The translations under genes were made by a program, and so were the position numbers. Below the pieces are notes generated by a model. It was not told where the DNA came from and ran no database searches. It saw nothing but the letters and a program-made list of their open reading frames with translations. 64,000 bases of DNA, from NCBI GenBank assembly GCA_910576345.1, contig CAJTIT010000001.1, positions 148,744-212,743 on the forward strand, in the 5' to 3' direction. Shown here in pieces: positions 30,017 to 38,155 of this stretch (positions within the stretch are counted from its first letter, which is position 1; every line of letters starts with the position of its first letter). This DNA comes from Erysipelotrichales bacterium. GTDB taxonomy: Bacteria > Bacillota_I > Bacilli_A > Erysipelotrichales > Erysipelotrichaceae.

Positions 30017-30923
30017 AATGGACATTGAATTTCCATTAAGTGAAGAGCAAAAGCAGTACAAAGAGCGATTGTATAAAAAACTAATCAAAGATAAACATGT
30101 GAAAGCTTGGTTAAAAAAATATAAGTTGCCCAAAGATTTTATTTATGCGCATACAGGAAAGTTTTCGGATTGGCTGGAAGATGTGAAGAAATGTGATCAA
30201 TGTCCTGGTTTAGCGTATTGTGCTCAACAAATACAAGGACATTATATGGATTTGTACATGGATGGTTTTTTATCAATGGGCATTCATCGCTGTGAGTATT
30301 ATAAAGAACAGGAAACACAGCTTTCCCATGGTAAGTATTATGTGGAAACCAAATTAAGCAAAGAACAATTAATGATTGATTTAGAAAAATTAGAATTATC
30401 AAACGAAACAAAAAGCTATCTTTATACTGTAGAAAAAATCATAACATATTTAGAGAATGAACAACCACAAAAAGGGTTATACTTATGGGGAAAACCAGGC
30501 GTAGGTAAATCCTTTTTGATGATCGGTGTCACAAATTATTATACCAAAAAACATGTTCGCTGTGCTTTTGTCAATGTGCCTACACTTATCAGTGATCTCA
30601 AAATGATGTTTCATGATCATGATGCAATGGAAAAAGTGCTTCGCACATTAAGAAATGTGGATATTTTGGCACTGGATGACATCGGTGGAGAGAGTGTTAG
30701 CGTATGGAGTCGTGAAGATGTGTTGTTGCCGCTTTTGGATCAGCGAATGGAACGCAAAAAACTGACGTTTTTTACCAGCAATTACAATATGGATGATTTA
30801 AAAGAGCGTTATTGCATGACCGCCAACAACCAAAGTGAACCGATGGCTGCGGAGCGTCTTTTGGAAAGAATCAGAACATTGGCAAAGGCAGAATTTGTAA
30901 AAGGTGAATCCAGAAGAAATTAA
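30009..30923 (+). CDS. dnaI: Primosomal protein DnaI (helicase loader)
   Basis: A 304-residue AAA+ ATPase that loads the replicative helicase at oriC and restart sites. The N-terminal domain has the zinc-binding region CDQCPGLAYC with a later His/Cys pair (MGIHRCEYYKEQE). Walker A is GKPGVGKSF and Walker B is ILALDDIGGE; FFTSNYNMDDL is the sensor 1 region. The ATG at 30009 is preferred over the GTG at 30000, but both lie inside the dnaB end and neither has a strong ribosome binding site, consistent with coupling. Confidence 0.93.
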   Translation: MDRMDIEFPLSEEQKQYKERLYKKLIKDKHVKAWLKKYKLPKDFIYAHTGKFSDWLEDVKKCDQCPGLAYCAQQIQGHYMDLYMDGFLSMGIHRCEYYKEQETQLSHGKYYVETKLSKEQLMIDLEKLELSNETKSYLYTVEKIITYLENEQPQKGLYLWGKPGVGKSFLMIGVTNYYTKKHVRCAFVNVPTLISDLKMMFHDHDAMEKVLRTLRNVDILALDDIGGESVSVWSREDVLLPLLDQRMERKKLTFFTSNYNMDDLKERYCMTANNQSEPMAAERLLERIRTLAKAEFVKGESRRN

Positions 30924-30978
30924 GGCTAGAAAAATTCATTATATAATAGTATAATGTTACAAGAATGGAGGAAATCTT

Positions 30979-31941
30979 ATGGTAAAACGTATTGGAGTTC
31001 TTACATCCGGTGGCGATGCACCGGGTATGAATGCGGCCATTCGTTCAGTGACACGTGTTGCCCTTAACAGCGGCATTGAAGTTTTTGGCGTCTATAACGG
31101 ATATAAAGGTATGGTAGAAGGATATATCGAACCTTTGACAAAAGCAGGCGTTGGAGATATCATTGATCGTGGCGGAACGGTATTGGGCTCTGCACGTTTG
31201 CCGGAATTCAAAGATGAGTCCGTTCGCATAAAAGCTGTAGAACAACTTCAGAAACGGGGAATAGAAGCAATCGTTGTGATTGGCGGCGATGGCAGCTATC
31301 GTGGAGCGCAGGCATTGACCGATATGGGAATCAATTGTATTGGGTTGCCGGGAACTATCGATAACGATATCACATCCACTGATTTTACGATTGGTTTTGA
31401 TACAGCATTAACGACGATTGTGGACGCAGTGGATAAGTTAAGAGATACATCCAGTTCTCATCATCGCTGTTCCATTGTCGAAGTCATGGGCAACCGCTGT
31501 GGAGATTTGGCTATTTGGTCAGGAATTGCCTGTGGCGCAGAAATTGTCTGTACATCAGAAACCGGTTTTGAAGAATCGGAGATCTTAGAACGCTTAAGAG
31601 ATTTGGACTTGATTCGCAAAAAGGATCATGCGATTGTGATCATATCTGAAAAAATGACGGATGTACATCAATTTGCTCGAAAAGTCTCTTTAAACACTGG
31701 ATTTTCAGGACGCGCTACTGTTTTGGGACATGTTCAGCGTGGAGGATCGCCTACTCCTACTGATCGTGTACTGGCATCTCGAATGGGTGAAAAAGCAGTG
31801 GATTTGTTAATGCAGGGCATTGGTGGACAGTGTGTCGGCATTCGTGAAAACAAAATTGTTTCCACACCGATTGAAGAAGCGCTCAATACGCCGCGTTCTT
31901 CCAGAAAACAGCTTCAGAATTTATTTGATCGTCTTGTTTGA
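30979..31941 (+). CDS. pfkA: ATP-dependent 6-phosphofructokinase
   Basis: PfkA makes fructose 1,6-bisphosphate, the committed step of glycolysis. The 320-residue protein has the nucleotide motif GVLTSGGDAPGMNAAIRSV, the catalytic PGTIDNDI (Asp base), GGDGSYRGA and the effector-site region GHVQRGGSPTPTDRV. TGGAGGAAA precedes the ATG, and a TATAAT lies in the 55-base gap after dnaI. pyk follows 35 bases behind, the common pfkA-pyk pairing of Bacillota. Confidence 0.96.
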   Translation: MVKRIGVLTSGGDAPGMNAAIRSVTRVALNSGIEVFGVYNGYKGMVEGYIEPLTKAGVGDIIDRGGTVLGSARLPEFKDESVRIKAVEQLQKRGIEAIVVIGGDGSYRGAQALTDMGINCIGLPGTIDNDITSTDFTIGFDTALTTIVDAVDKLRDTSSSHHRCSIVEVMGNRCGDLAIWSGIACGAEIVCTSETGFEESEILERLRDLDLIRKKDHAIVIISEKMTDVHQFARKVSLNTGFSGRATVLGHVQRGGSPTPTDRVLASRMGEKAVDLLMQGIGGQCVGIRENKIVSTPIEEALNTPRSSRKQLQNLFDRLV

Positions 31942-31976
31942 TGGATCGCTTTTGGTTGAAGAAAGGAACTACTTGC

Positions 31977-33395
31977 ATGGAAAAGAAAACGAAAATTATC
32001 TGTACGATTGGACCAGTATCGGAAAGCAAAGAAATGATGAAGAAACTGGTTGACAACGGTATGAATATCATCCGTTTGAATTTCTCACACGGAGATTTTG
32101 AAGAACATGGAAATCGTATCAAAAACATACGTGAAGTTTGTAAAGAAACAGGAAAAAGCATTGCAATTTTACTAGACACAAAAGGTCCGGAAGTTCGTTT
32201 AGGTGAATTTGCGAACGGAAGTGAATCTTATGAAAAAGGTGATATCGTAACCATTGTACGTGAAAAGATTCTGGGAACGAAAGAAAAATTCCATATCCAA
32301 TGTCCGGAAATCTTTGATGATCTCCAAGTCAATGGAACCATTCTAGTGGATGATGGTAAATGTCGTATGACGGTCATTGATAAAAAAGATGGAGAACTCA
32401 TTTGTCGTGTAGAAAATCCGCATGTGCTGAAAAGCAAAAAAGGCTGTAACCTTCCGGGTGTGAAGTTAAGCATGCCATTTGTTTCCGCTAAAGATGAAGC
32501 AGATATTCGCTTTGGTTGTCAACAAGGGATTGATTATATTGCCGCATCTTTTACAAGACGTAAAGAAGATATTATGGAAATTCGCAAAATCCTTGCGGAA
32601 GAAGGTCGTGAAGATGTTCAGATTATTCCGAAAATTGAAAATCAAGAAGGATTTGATAATCTGCGCGAGATTTTGGAAATTTCTGACGGGGTTATGGTTG
32701 CGCGCGGAGATTTAGGTGTCGATGTTTCCTTGGAATTGGTGCCAATTTATCAAAAGCAAATTATTCGTACTGCCAATGAAATGGGAAAACCGGTTGTGAC
32801 GGCGACACATATGTTGGAAAGTATGCAAGGCAATCCACGTCCAACGCGTGCGGAAGCAAGCGATGTAGCAAACGCAATTTTGGATGGCACGGATGCGATT
32901 ATGTTAAGTGGCGAGTCTGCAGCAGGTGATTATCCTATGGAAGCTGTACAAACAATGGTTAAAATCGCTACTGCGATTGAATCGCAGATTTATCCATATA
33001 AGGAAACATTGTACAAACAGATTTCAACTTCACAGCGTACAAGAAACGATGCCATAGGAATTTCTGTAGCCGATACTGCGATGGCATTGGATGTAGCAGC
33101 CATTGTTGCGTTTACGCAATCAGGTACAACCGCAAGAAGATTGGCAAAATTCAGACCCAAAGCGCCTATTATCGCCGTTACGTTCGATGATAAAACACAG
33201 CGCTCTCTGGCGCTGAATTGGGGAGTCATAACATATAAGTCCAATATTTCAAACAACCAAAACAATGAATGTGAATTGGCAAGAACGATAGCAAAAGAAT
33301 ATGGAATCAAAGAGGGAGAAACGATTCTTGTGGTTGCCGGTTATCCTGTTGGATGCGGCGCAACCAATACTATGAAAATCATTGAAGTAAAATAA
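31977..33395 (+). CDS. pyk: Pyruvate kinase
   Basis: Pyk transfers the phosphate of PEP to ADP, giving pyruvate. The 472-residue protein has the N-terminal KIICTIGPVSESKEMM, substrate residues in LDTKGPEVRLGEF, the active-site stretch IPKIENQEGFDNL and MVARGDLGVDVSLE, and ends after the C-terminal allosteric domain. It lacks the extra PEP-utiliser-like domain found in Bacillus subtilis Pyk. GAAAGGAA precedes the ATG at 31977; the in-frame start at 31938 overlaps pfkA and is rejected. Confidence 0.96.
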   Translation: MEKKTKIICTIGPVSESKEMMKKLVDNGMNIIRLNFSHGDFEEHGNRIKNIREVCKETGKSIAILLDTKGPEVRLGEFANGSESYEKGDIVTIVREKILGTKEKFHIQCPEIFDDLQVNGTILVDDGKCRMTVIDKKDGELICRVENPHVLKSKKGCNLPGVKLSMPFVSAKDEADIRFGCQQGIDYIAASFTRRKEDIMEIRKILAEEGREDVQIIPKIENQEGFDNLREILEISDGVMVARGDLGVDVSLELVPIYQKQIIRTANEMGKPVVTATHMLESMQGNPRPTRAEASDVANAILDGTDAIMLSGESAAGDYPMEAVQTMVKIATAIESQIYPYKETLYKQISTSQRTRNDAIGISVADTAMALDVAAIVAFTQSGTTARRLAKFRPKAPIIAVTFDDKTQRSLALNWGVITYKSNISNNQNNECELARTIAKEYGIKEGETILVVAGYPVGCGATNTMKIIEVK

Positions 33396-33416
33396 AACAC
33401 AGGCAACTGTGTTTTT
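33395..33416 (+). terminator. Bidirectional terminator after pyk
   Basis: AAACACAG (33395-33402) pairs perfectly with CTGTGTTT (33407-33414) around GCAA, with T residues on the plus side and ATTTTA on the minus side. It serves pyk and would have served the minus-strand regulator relic. Confidence 0.85.
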
Positions 33417-33588
33417 ACTTTATCATTTTTTCAATACAGGAAACAATTTCAATAAAATGAATCTTTTGTTTACTGCTAAAATTACGATATGATCGAATAA
33501 GGTCTTGTTCATCTTTTGACGCAATGAAAAGATGATCAGAGCGATTTTTTATAGAGAAAATTTCATATGGACTAATATTCAATACAAT
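33415..33588 (-). pseudogene. C-terminal remnant of an XRE-type transcriptional regulator
   Basis: Read on the minus strand, this stretch is open from the junction at 33588 to a TAA at 33417-33415. It encodes LNISPYEIFSIKNRSDHLFI followed by ASKDEQDLIRSYRNFSSKQK and a helical end. Small XRE/Cro-type repressors often end this way: a '[LV]xVSPYELF' element after the helix-turn-helix, then a helical '[DE]EQELIxxYRxLSxxxK' tail. The helix-turn-helix itself is missing: the reading frame runs straight into the start of the duplicated adhesin segment at 33589. It is therefore a truncated gene. Confidence 0.55.
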
Positions 33589-34663
33589 AAATGCACTTCA
33601 AAGCCAAGTAGTTCAAGCATTAAACGATTTAACTGCGGCAATCGAAAATTTGGAACCGGTAACATCGGAGGAAGTAGATAAAGCAGCTTTAGAACAAGCG
33701 ATTCGTAATGCAGAAGCATTAAAGAAAGAAGATTATATTGAAGAACACTGGAATACGTTTACAGAAGTATTGAAACAAGCAAAAGAAGTTGCCAAAAAAG
33801 AAGATGTCAGTCAAGAGGCAGTGAATCAAGCAACAGCGAGCTTAACAGACGCAATCGAAGAAGTGAAGAAACATCCGGTTGAAACAAAACCGGAACTAAA
33901 CAAAGCAGCTTTACAGGAAGCAATTACCAAGGCTGAAAAAGTAAACAAAGAAGAATATACAGAAGAAAGTTATGCAAAATTCGCAAAAGCAATCGAAGAT
34001 GCAAAAAATGTATTAGACAGTGCTGATGAACAAGGCATCATTGATCAAGCAGTACAAAAATTAACTGATGCATATAACGTACTTATTAAGAAAGATACGG
34101 AAACACCTGTTGAAGTTAACAAAGACGCATTAAAAAACCAGATTGATTTGGCAATTACTTTGAACAAGGATGATTACACATCGGAAAGTTGGGCTGTATT
34201 CACCTTGGCACTGGTAGAAGCCAATACAGTATTCAATGATGAAAACGTTTCACAAAATGCTGTAAATACAGCTTTAAATAATTTAAAAGAAGCACAAGAT
34301 GCACTTGTGAAAACAGGAACAGATTCAAAACCAGAACAACCAGGTCAACCGGAAAATCCGGATACAAATAAACCTTCAAACCCAACAACTCCAGAAGACC
34401 CTACACCGGGAAAACCGGTTGCACCTGAAAATCCTGATGATGGTAACCAAAACCCAAACAAACCTAGCCAAAGTGTTTCCGCAGAAAAGGAAACAAGTGA
34501 AGCATTGAAAAATACAAGTGCCGATAAGAATATGCAATGGTATGCTTTCCTATTGCTGTCCTTTATATTCACAGGCTTTGCATTCACAATGCGCTTGGAG
34601 AAAAAAGAAGATTAATCATTCAGGATTTAAACGAAAAGAGTACTAGAACCAAGTACTCTTTTT
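33589..34663. repeat. Direct repeat copy 1 (1,075 bp)
   Basis: This segment is repeated at 37007-38081 with about seven differences by eye (roughly 99 percent identity). The distance between copies is 3,418 bp. It covers the last third of the adhesin gene and its terminator, ending in the T-run of that terminator. Confidence 0.95.
33590..34615 (+). pseudogene. 5'-truncated copy of the FIVAR adhesin gene
   Basis: The frame matches the C-terminal 341 codons of the adhesin at 35151. It holds three FIVAR-like repeats and the end of a fourth, the Pro-rich stalk (PEQPGQPENPDTNKPSNPTT) and the membrane anchor ending TMRLEKKED. It lacks the signal peptide, the beta-helix domain and the first half of the repeats. 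No ATG with a ribosome binding site begins it; a TTG at 33650 gives a 321-codon ORF without a credible start. Without a signal peptide the product could not reach the surface, so this is a pseudogene or a recombination reservoir. Coding differences from the intact copy are minor (for example Ala for Val after NKA). Confidence 0.85.
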
Positions 34664-34665
34664 TC
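34634..34665 (+). terminator. Terminator after the truncated adhesin copy
   Basis: AAAAGAGTAC (34634-34643) pairs with GTACTCTTTT (34653-34662), loop of 9, then T residues. It is duplicated behind the intact gene at 38052-38081. Confidence 0.85.
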
Positions 34666-35150
34666 ATTGTGAAACAATATAAGTTATCACCAAGTATTTT
34701 TGATAATAATGAAACAAATAATGTCTCATTTTCAAAACAATGACTACAATCAAGTCACATGATATGAAGATGGTTATCTTATTTATAAAAAAGGAACCTC
34801 CATTGAAATCTGATTATCTTTTATCTTAAGGATATTGCTTCATTTCTTGTATTTAAAGCATATTTTCTATATGTCTATAAAAGTACACTCTCCGAGATAT
34901 AAGTATTTTAGCATAGTTTTATAGGAAAATAAAGGAAAATTTACGTTTTTTACACCGTTAATAGAATATATAGAAAAGTGTACCTTTGTAGATAGGAAAT
35001 AAAGAATGAGTGTGTTTATTAAATTTCCATATTGAGATTAGTCACATAAACGCATACAAAGAACACGAATGATAGCAAACGAAAGGAGGATGGATAGATT
35101 ATGCTATCATCAGGGATTATGAAATTATGCTGAAAAGCAAGGAGGTTATT
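34664..35150 (+). other. AT-rich spacer ahead of the adhesin, with a 10-codon upstream ORF
   Basis: No gene of normal size is seen. AAAGTACACT (34885-34894) and AAAGTGTACC (34976-34985) contain oppositely oriented AGTACACT/AGTGTACC elements that could be regulator sites. AAAGGAGG (35082-35089) precedes a 10-codon ORF at 35101-35133 (MLSSGIMKLC), whose stop overlaps an ATG at 35127 in frame with the adhesin. Confidence 0.4.
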
Positions 35151-38033
35151 ATGAAAATAAGAAATAAAATGACGGCGAGTCTATTGAGTGCTGCTATGGT
35201 AATGCTTACATTTCCTGTTTCGACCTTTGCACAAGATAAACAAGTAGAGTCGAAGGCAAATGTAAATAATGTATGCTTGAGAATGCAGGGAAAAAAAGAA
35301 ACTTGTAATCAAAATCTTGCTAAAACAATCGATATAGTGGAAAAGTACAATACTAGCAAAAAGCCTGTTTATATTACTTTACAGGGCAATGCAACAGGCG
35401 ATGGAATCATCTTCCCTTCCGGTCAAAATATAGCGATTGATTTTGCCGGATACAGCTATACAGTGAATGGGCGTCTGGTTGGCTCAACCGGTACACAGAC
35501 TTTGGGTTTCCAGATTATGCCCAATGCTACTGTATCCTTTAGAAACGGAACGATCACTTCCGGCGTGGACGCAAAGGCAAAAATGTTGGTTCAAAATTAT
35601 GGTAAAATCACACTCAATACCATGACCTTGGACGGACGCAATTTAGACTTAACAAAAGGTGCTTACACGCTTTCCAATAATAATGGCTATGTCTTCATTG
35701 ATAATTCAAATATCATTGCCAAAGAGGGGGAAGGCAATTTTGCGTTTGATTTGTATCATTGGCCATCTCATGGCTATCAAGATGTTACAGTAAAGGTCAG
35801 CGGAAACAGCCACATTTATGGTGATATTGAATATGGTGGTGACAGCACAACAACGGCGGCAGAAATTAAAACAAATGCACGATTGAAAATCGAGGGCGGT
35901 ATTTTCGACGGAGCTTTCGTTGTAGATGATAAATTCAAAGATAGTACTGTCAAAGCGAACATTGAGATTGCGGGTGGTACGTTTACCGACAAAGACAGCA
36001 ATGCACAAGAATTTTTGCAAAAGAATCTTGTTTTGGATGAACAAGGCAATGTTATAAAATTTGATAATGGCTCTACCGCTTTACAAGAAGCACTGGATAC
36101 TGCAAAGGACTATGTCAATGATGAAGCTTATACAGAGGCAAGCCGTAATAATTTAAAAAATGTCATTGCTTACGCAACAAAATATGCAAATGAGGATGCG
36201 ACTTTGGAAGATGTGAATAAGGCAAAGGAGATGCTGAAAGATGCAGTAGGCTGCTTGGTTCCGGTAGAGGTTGATCAACCGAATTTTGCGGCGTTGAATG
36301 TAGCCATTGCATTTGGAGAAAGTGCGCTAAAAAACGCTGAGATGTACACACCTGGTAGCGTTAAGAACCTGGAAGATGCGTTAGAAGCGGCTAAAAATAT
36401 TGCATCAGATGCCACTGTACAACAGGTTGATGATGCAATTAACGAATTGAGCAAAGCATATAAGGAATTAAAATTGATTGCTGATAAAACGGAATTGAAT
36501 GCCGAGATTGCGAAAGCAAATGCATTAATTGATGGTGATTATGAAAACTGGGATACATTTGAGGCAGTATTGAGACGAGCAGAAACAGTTGCGAATAATA
36601 AAGATGCCAGTGAAGAAGAAGTCAGTCAAGCAACGGCTGACTTGACAGAGGCAATGGGTAAACTTCAACCTGTGAATACAGATAGTGCAAAAGCAGCATT
36701 GGCAGAAGCAATCAAAGGTGCAGATGGTCTTGTTAAAACAGATTATGATAAGGACAGCTGGACCTTATTGGAAGAAGCATTGACAGAAGCGGAGAATCTA
36801 AGTGATTCTGCTTTAAAGAGTGAAATTGTAAAGGTTACTGAAAAAGTAACCGATGCACTAAGCAATTTGAATGCTAAAAAAGCAGATAAAGCAGCTTTGA
36901 ATCAAAAAATTGAAGAGGTAAAAGACTATAAAGAAGCTGATTATGTATCAGGGTGGTCTGTATTCGCAGAAGCTTTAAAAGCTGCTCAAACATTGAGTGC
37001 AAATGAAAATGCACTTCAAAGCCAAGTAGTTCAAGCATTAAACGATTTAACTGCGGCAATCGAAAATTTGGAACCGGTAACATCGGAGGAAGTAGATAAA
37101 GCAGCTTTAGAACAAGCGATTCGTAATGCAGAAGCATTAAAGAAAGAAGATTATATTGAAGAACACTGGAATACGTTTACAGAAGTATTGAAACAAGCAA
37201 AAGAAGTTGCCAAAAAAGAAGATGTCAGTCAAGAGGCAGTGAATCAAGCAACAGCGAGCTTAACAGACGCAATCGAAGAAGTGAAGAAACATCCGGTTGA
37301 AACAAAACCGGAACTAAACAAAGCAGTTTTACAGGAAGCAATTACCAAGGCTGAAAAAGTAAACAAAGAAGAATATACAGAAGAAAGTTATGCAAAATTC
37401 GCAAAAGCAATCGAAGATGCAAAAAATGTATTAGACAGTGCCGATGAACAAGGTGTCATTGATCAAGCTGTACAAAAATTAACTGATGCATATAACGTAC
37501 TTATTAAGAAAGATACGGAAACACCTGTTGAAGTTAACAAAGACGCATTAAAAAACCAGATTGATTTGGCAATTACTTTGAACAAGGATGATTACACATC
37601 GGAAAGTTGGGCTGTATTCACCTTGGCACTGGTAGAAGCCAATACAGTATTCAATGATGAAAACGTTTCACAAAATGCTGTAAATACAGCTTTAAATAAT
37701 TTAAAAGAAGCACAAGATGCACTTGTGAAAACAGGAACAGATTCAAAACCAGAACAACCAGGTCAACCGGAAAATCCGGATACAAATAAACCTTCAAACC
37801 CAACAACTCCAGAAGACCCTACACCGGGAAAACCGGTTGCACCTGAAAATCCTGATGATGGTAACCAAAACCCAAACAAACCTAGCCAAAGTGTTTCCGC
37901 AGAAAAGGAAACAAGTGAAGCATTGAAAAATACAAGTGCCGATAAGAATATGCAATGGTATGCCTTCCTATTGCTGTCCTTTATATTCACAGGCTTTGCA
38001 TTCACAATGCGCTTGGAGAAAAAAGAAGATTAA
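35151..38033 (+). CDS. Cell-surface adhesin: beta-helix domain plus FIVAR repeats
   Basis: A 960-residue secreted, anchored protein. AAGGAGG precedes the ATG at 35151. A signal peptide (about 1-29, MTASLLSAAMVMLTFPVSTFA) is followed by a right-handed beta-helix-like domain (about 50-300: short G/N/T-rich turns such as IDFAGYSYTVNGRL, VSFRNGTITSG, LKIEGGIFDGAFV). Then come about eight FIVAR-like helical repeats (about 305-865), each with an L-x-x-A-I ... W/Y-x-x-[FL]-x-x-AL-x-x-A pattern, then a Pro-rich stalk (865-923) and a C-terminal helix (WYAFLLLSFIFTGFAFTM) with RLEKKED. The sorting motif is not a canonical LPxTG; ALKNTSADKN sits in its place. FIVAR proteins commonly bind host or glycan ligands; the ligand is unknown. 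Confidence 0.85.
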   Translation: MKIRNKMTASLLSAAMVMLTFPVSTFAQDKQVESKANVNNVCLRMQGKKETCNQNLAKTIDIVEKYNTSKKPVYITLQGNATGDGIIFPSGQNIAIDFAGYSYTVNGRLVGSTGTQTLGFQIMPNATVSFRNGTITSGVDAKAKMLVQNYGKITLNTMTLDGRNLDLTKGAYTLSNNNGYVFIDNSNIIAKEGEGNFAFDLYHWPSHGYQDVTVKVSGNSHIYGDIEYGGDSTTTAAEIKTNARLKIEGGIFDGAFVVDDKFKDSTVKANIEIAGGTFTDKDSNAQEFLQKNLVLDEQGNVIKFDNGSTALQEALDTAKDYVNDEAYTEASRNNLKNVIAYATKYANEDATLEDVNKAKEMLKDAVGCLVPVEVDQPNFAALNVAIAFGESALKNAEMYTPGSVKNLEDALEAAKNIASDATVQQVDDAINELSKAYKELKLIADKTELNAEIAKANALIDGDYENWDTFEAVLRRAETVANNKDASEEEVSQATADLTEAMGKLQPVNTDSAKAALAEAIKGADGLVKTDYDKDSWTLLEEALTEAENLSDSALKSEIVKVTEKVTDALSNLNAKKADKAALNQKIEEVKDYKEADYVSGWSVFAEALKAAQTLSANENALQSQVVQALNDLTAAIENLEPVTSEEVDKAALEQAIRNAEALKKEDYIEEHWNTFTEVLKQAKEVAKKEDVSQEAVNQATASLTDAIEEVKKHPVETKPELNKAVLQEAITKAEKVNKEEYTEESYAKFAKAIEDAKNVLDSADEQGVIDQAVQKLTDAYNVLIKKDTETPVEVNKDALKNQIDLAITLNKDDYTSESWAVFTLALVEANTVFNDENVSQNAVNTALNNLKEAQDALVKTGTDSKPEQPGQPENPDTNKPSNPTTPEDPTPGKPVAPENPDDGNQNPNKPSQSVSAEKETSEALKNTSADKNMQWYAFLLLSFIFTGFAFTMRLEKKED

Positions 38034-38081
38034 TCATTCAGGATTTAAACGAAAAGAGTACTAGAACCAGGTACTCTTTTT
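37007..38081. repeat. Direct repeat copy 2 (1,075 bp)
   Basis: Matches 33589-34663. It begins inside the fifth FIVAR-like repeat of the adhesin and runs through the stop codon to the T-run of the terminator. The 5' boundary is not at a domain border, which fits a deletion endpoint in the other copy. Confidence 0.95.
38052..38081 (+). terminator. Terminator after the intact adhesin gene
   Basis: AAAAGAGTAC (38052-38061) / GTACTCTTTT (38071-38080), loop of 9, followed by T. Confidence 0.85.
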
Positions 38082-38097
38082 CTGTATGACGCATTCA

Positions 38098-38126
38098 TTT
38101 GCTTTCAAAGAGAAGTTATTGTATAC
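38098..38126 (+). promoter_or_regulatory. Promoter of priA
   Basis: TTGCTT, a 17-bp spacer and TATACT lie about 30 bases ahead of the priA start. Confidence 0.5.
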
Positions 38127-38155
38127 TATGACAAGAAAAGAAAGAAGGGATTGTT

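Noticed and set aside
33650..34615. A 321-codon ORF starting at TTG 33650 as an independent small surface protein
   Set aside because: It lacks a signal peptide and a ribosome binding site, and it is a nearly identical copy of the 3' end of the intact adhesin; treated as a pseudogene.
34664..35100. The missing N-terminal half of the XRE regulator in the adhesin upstream spacer
   Set aside because: No helix-turn-helix-like reading was found on either strand in this stretch.
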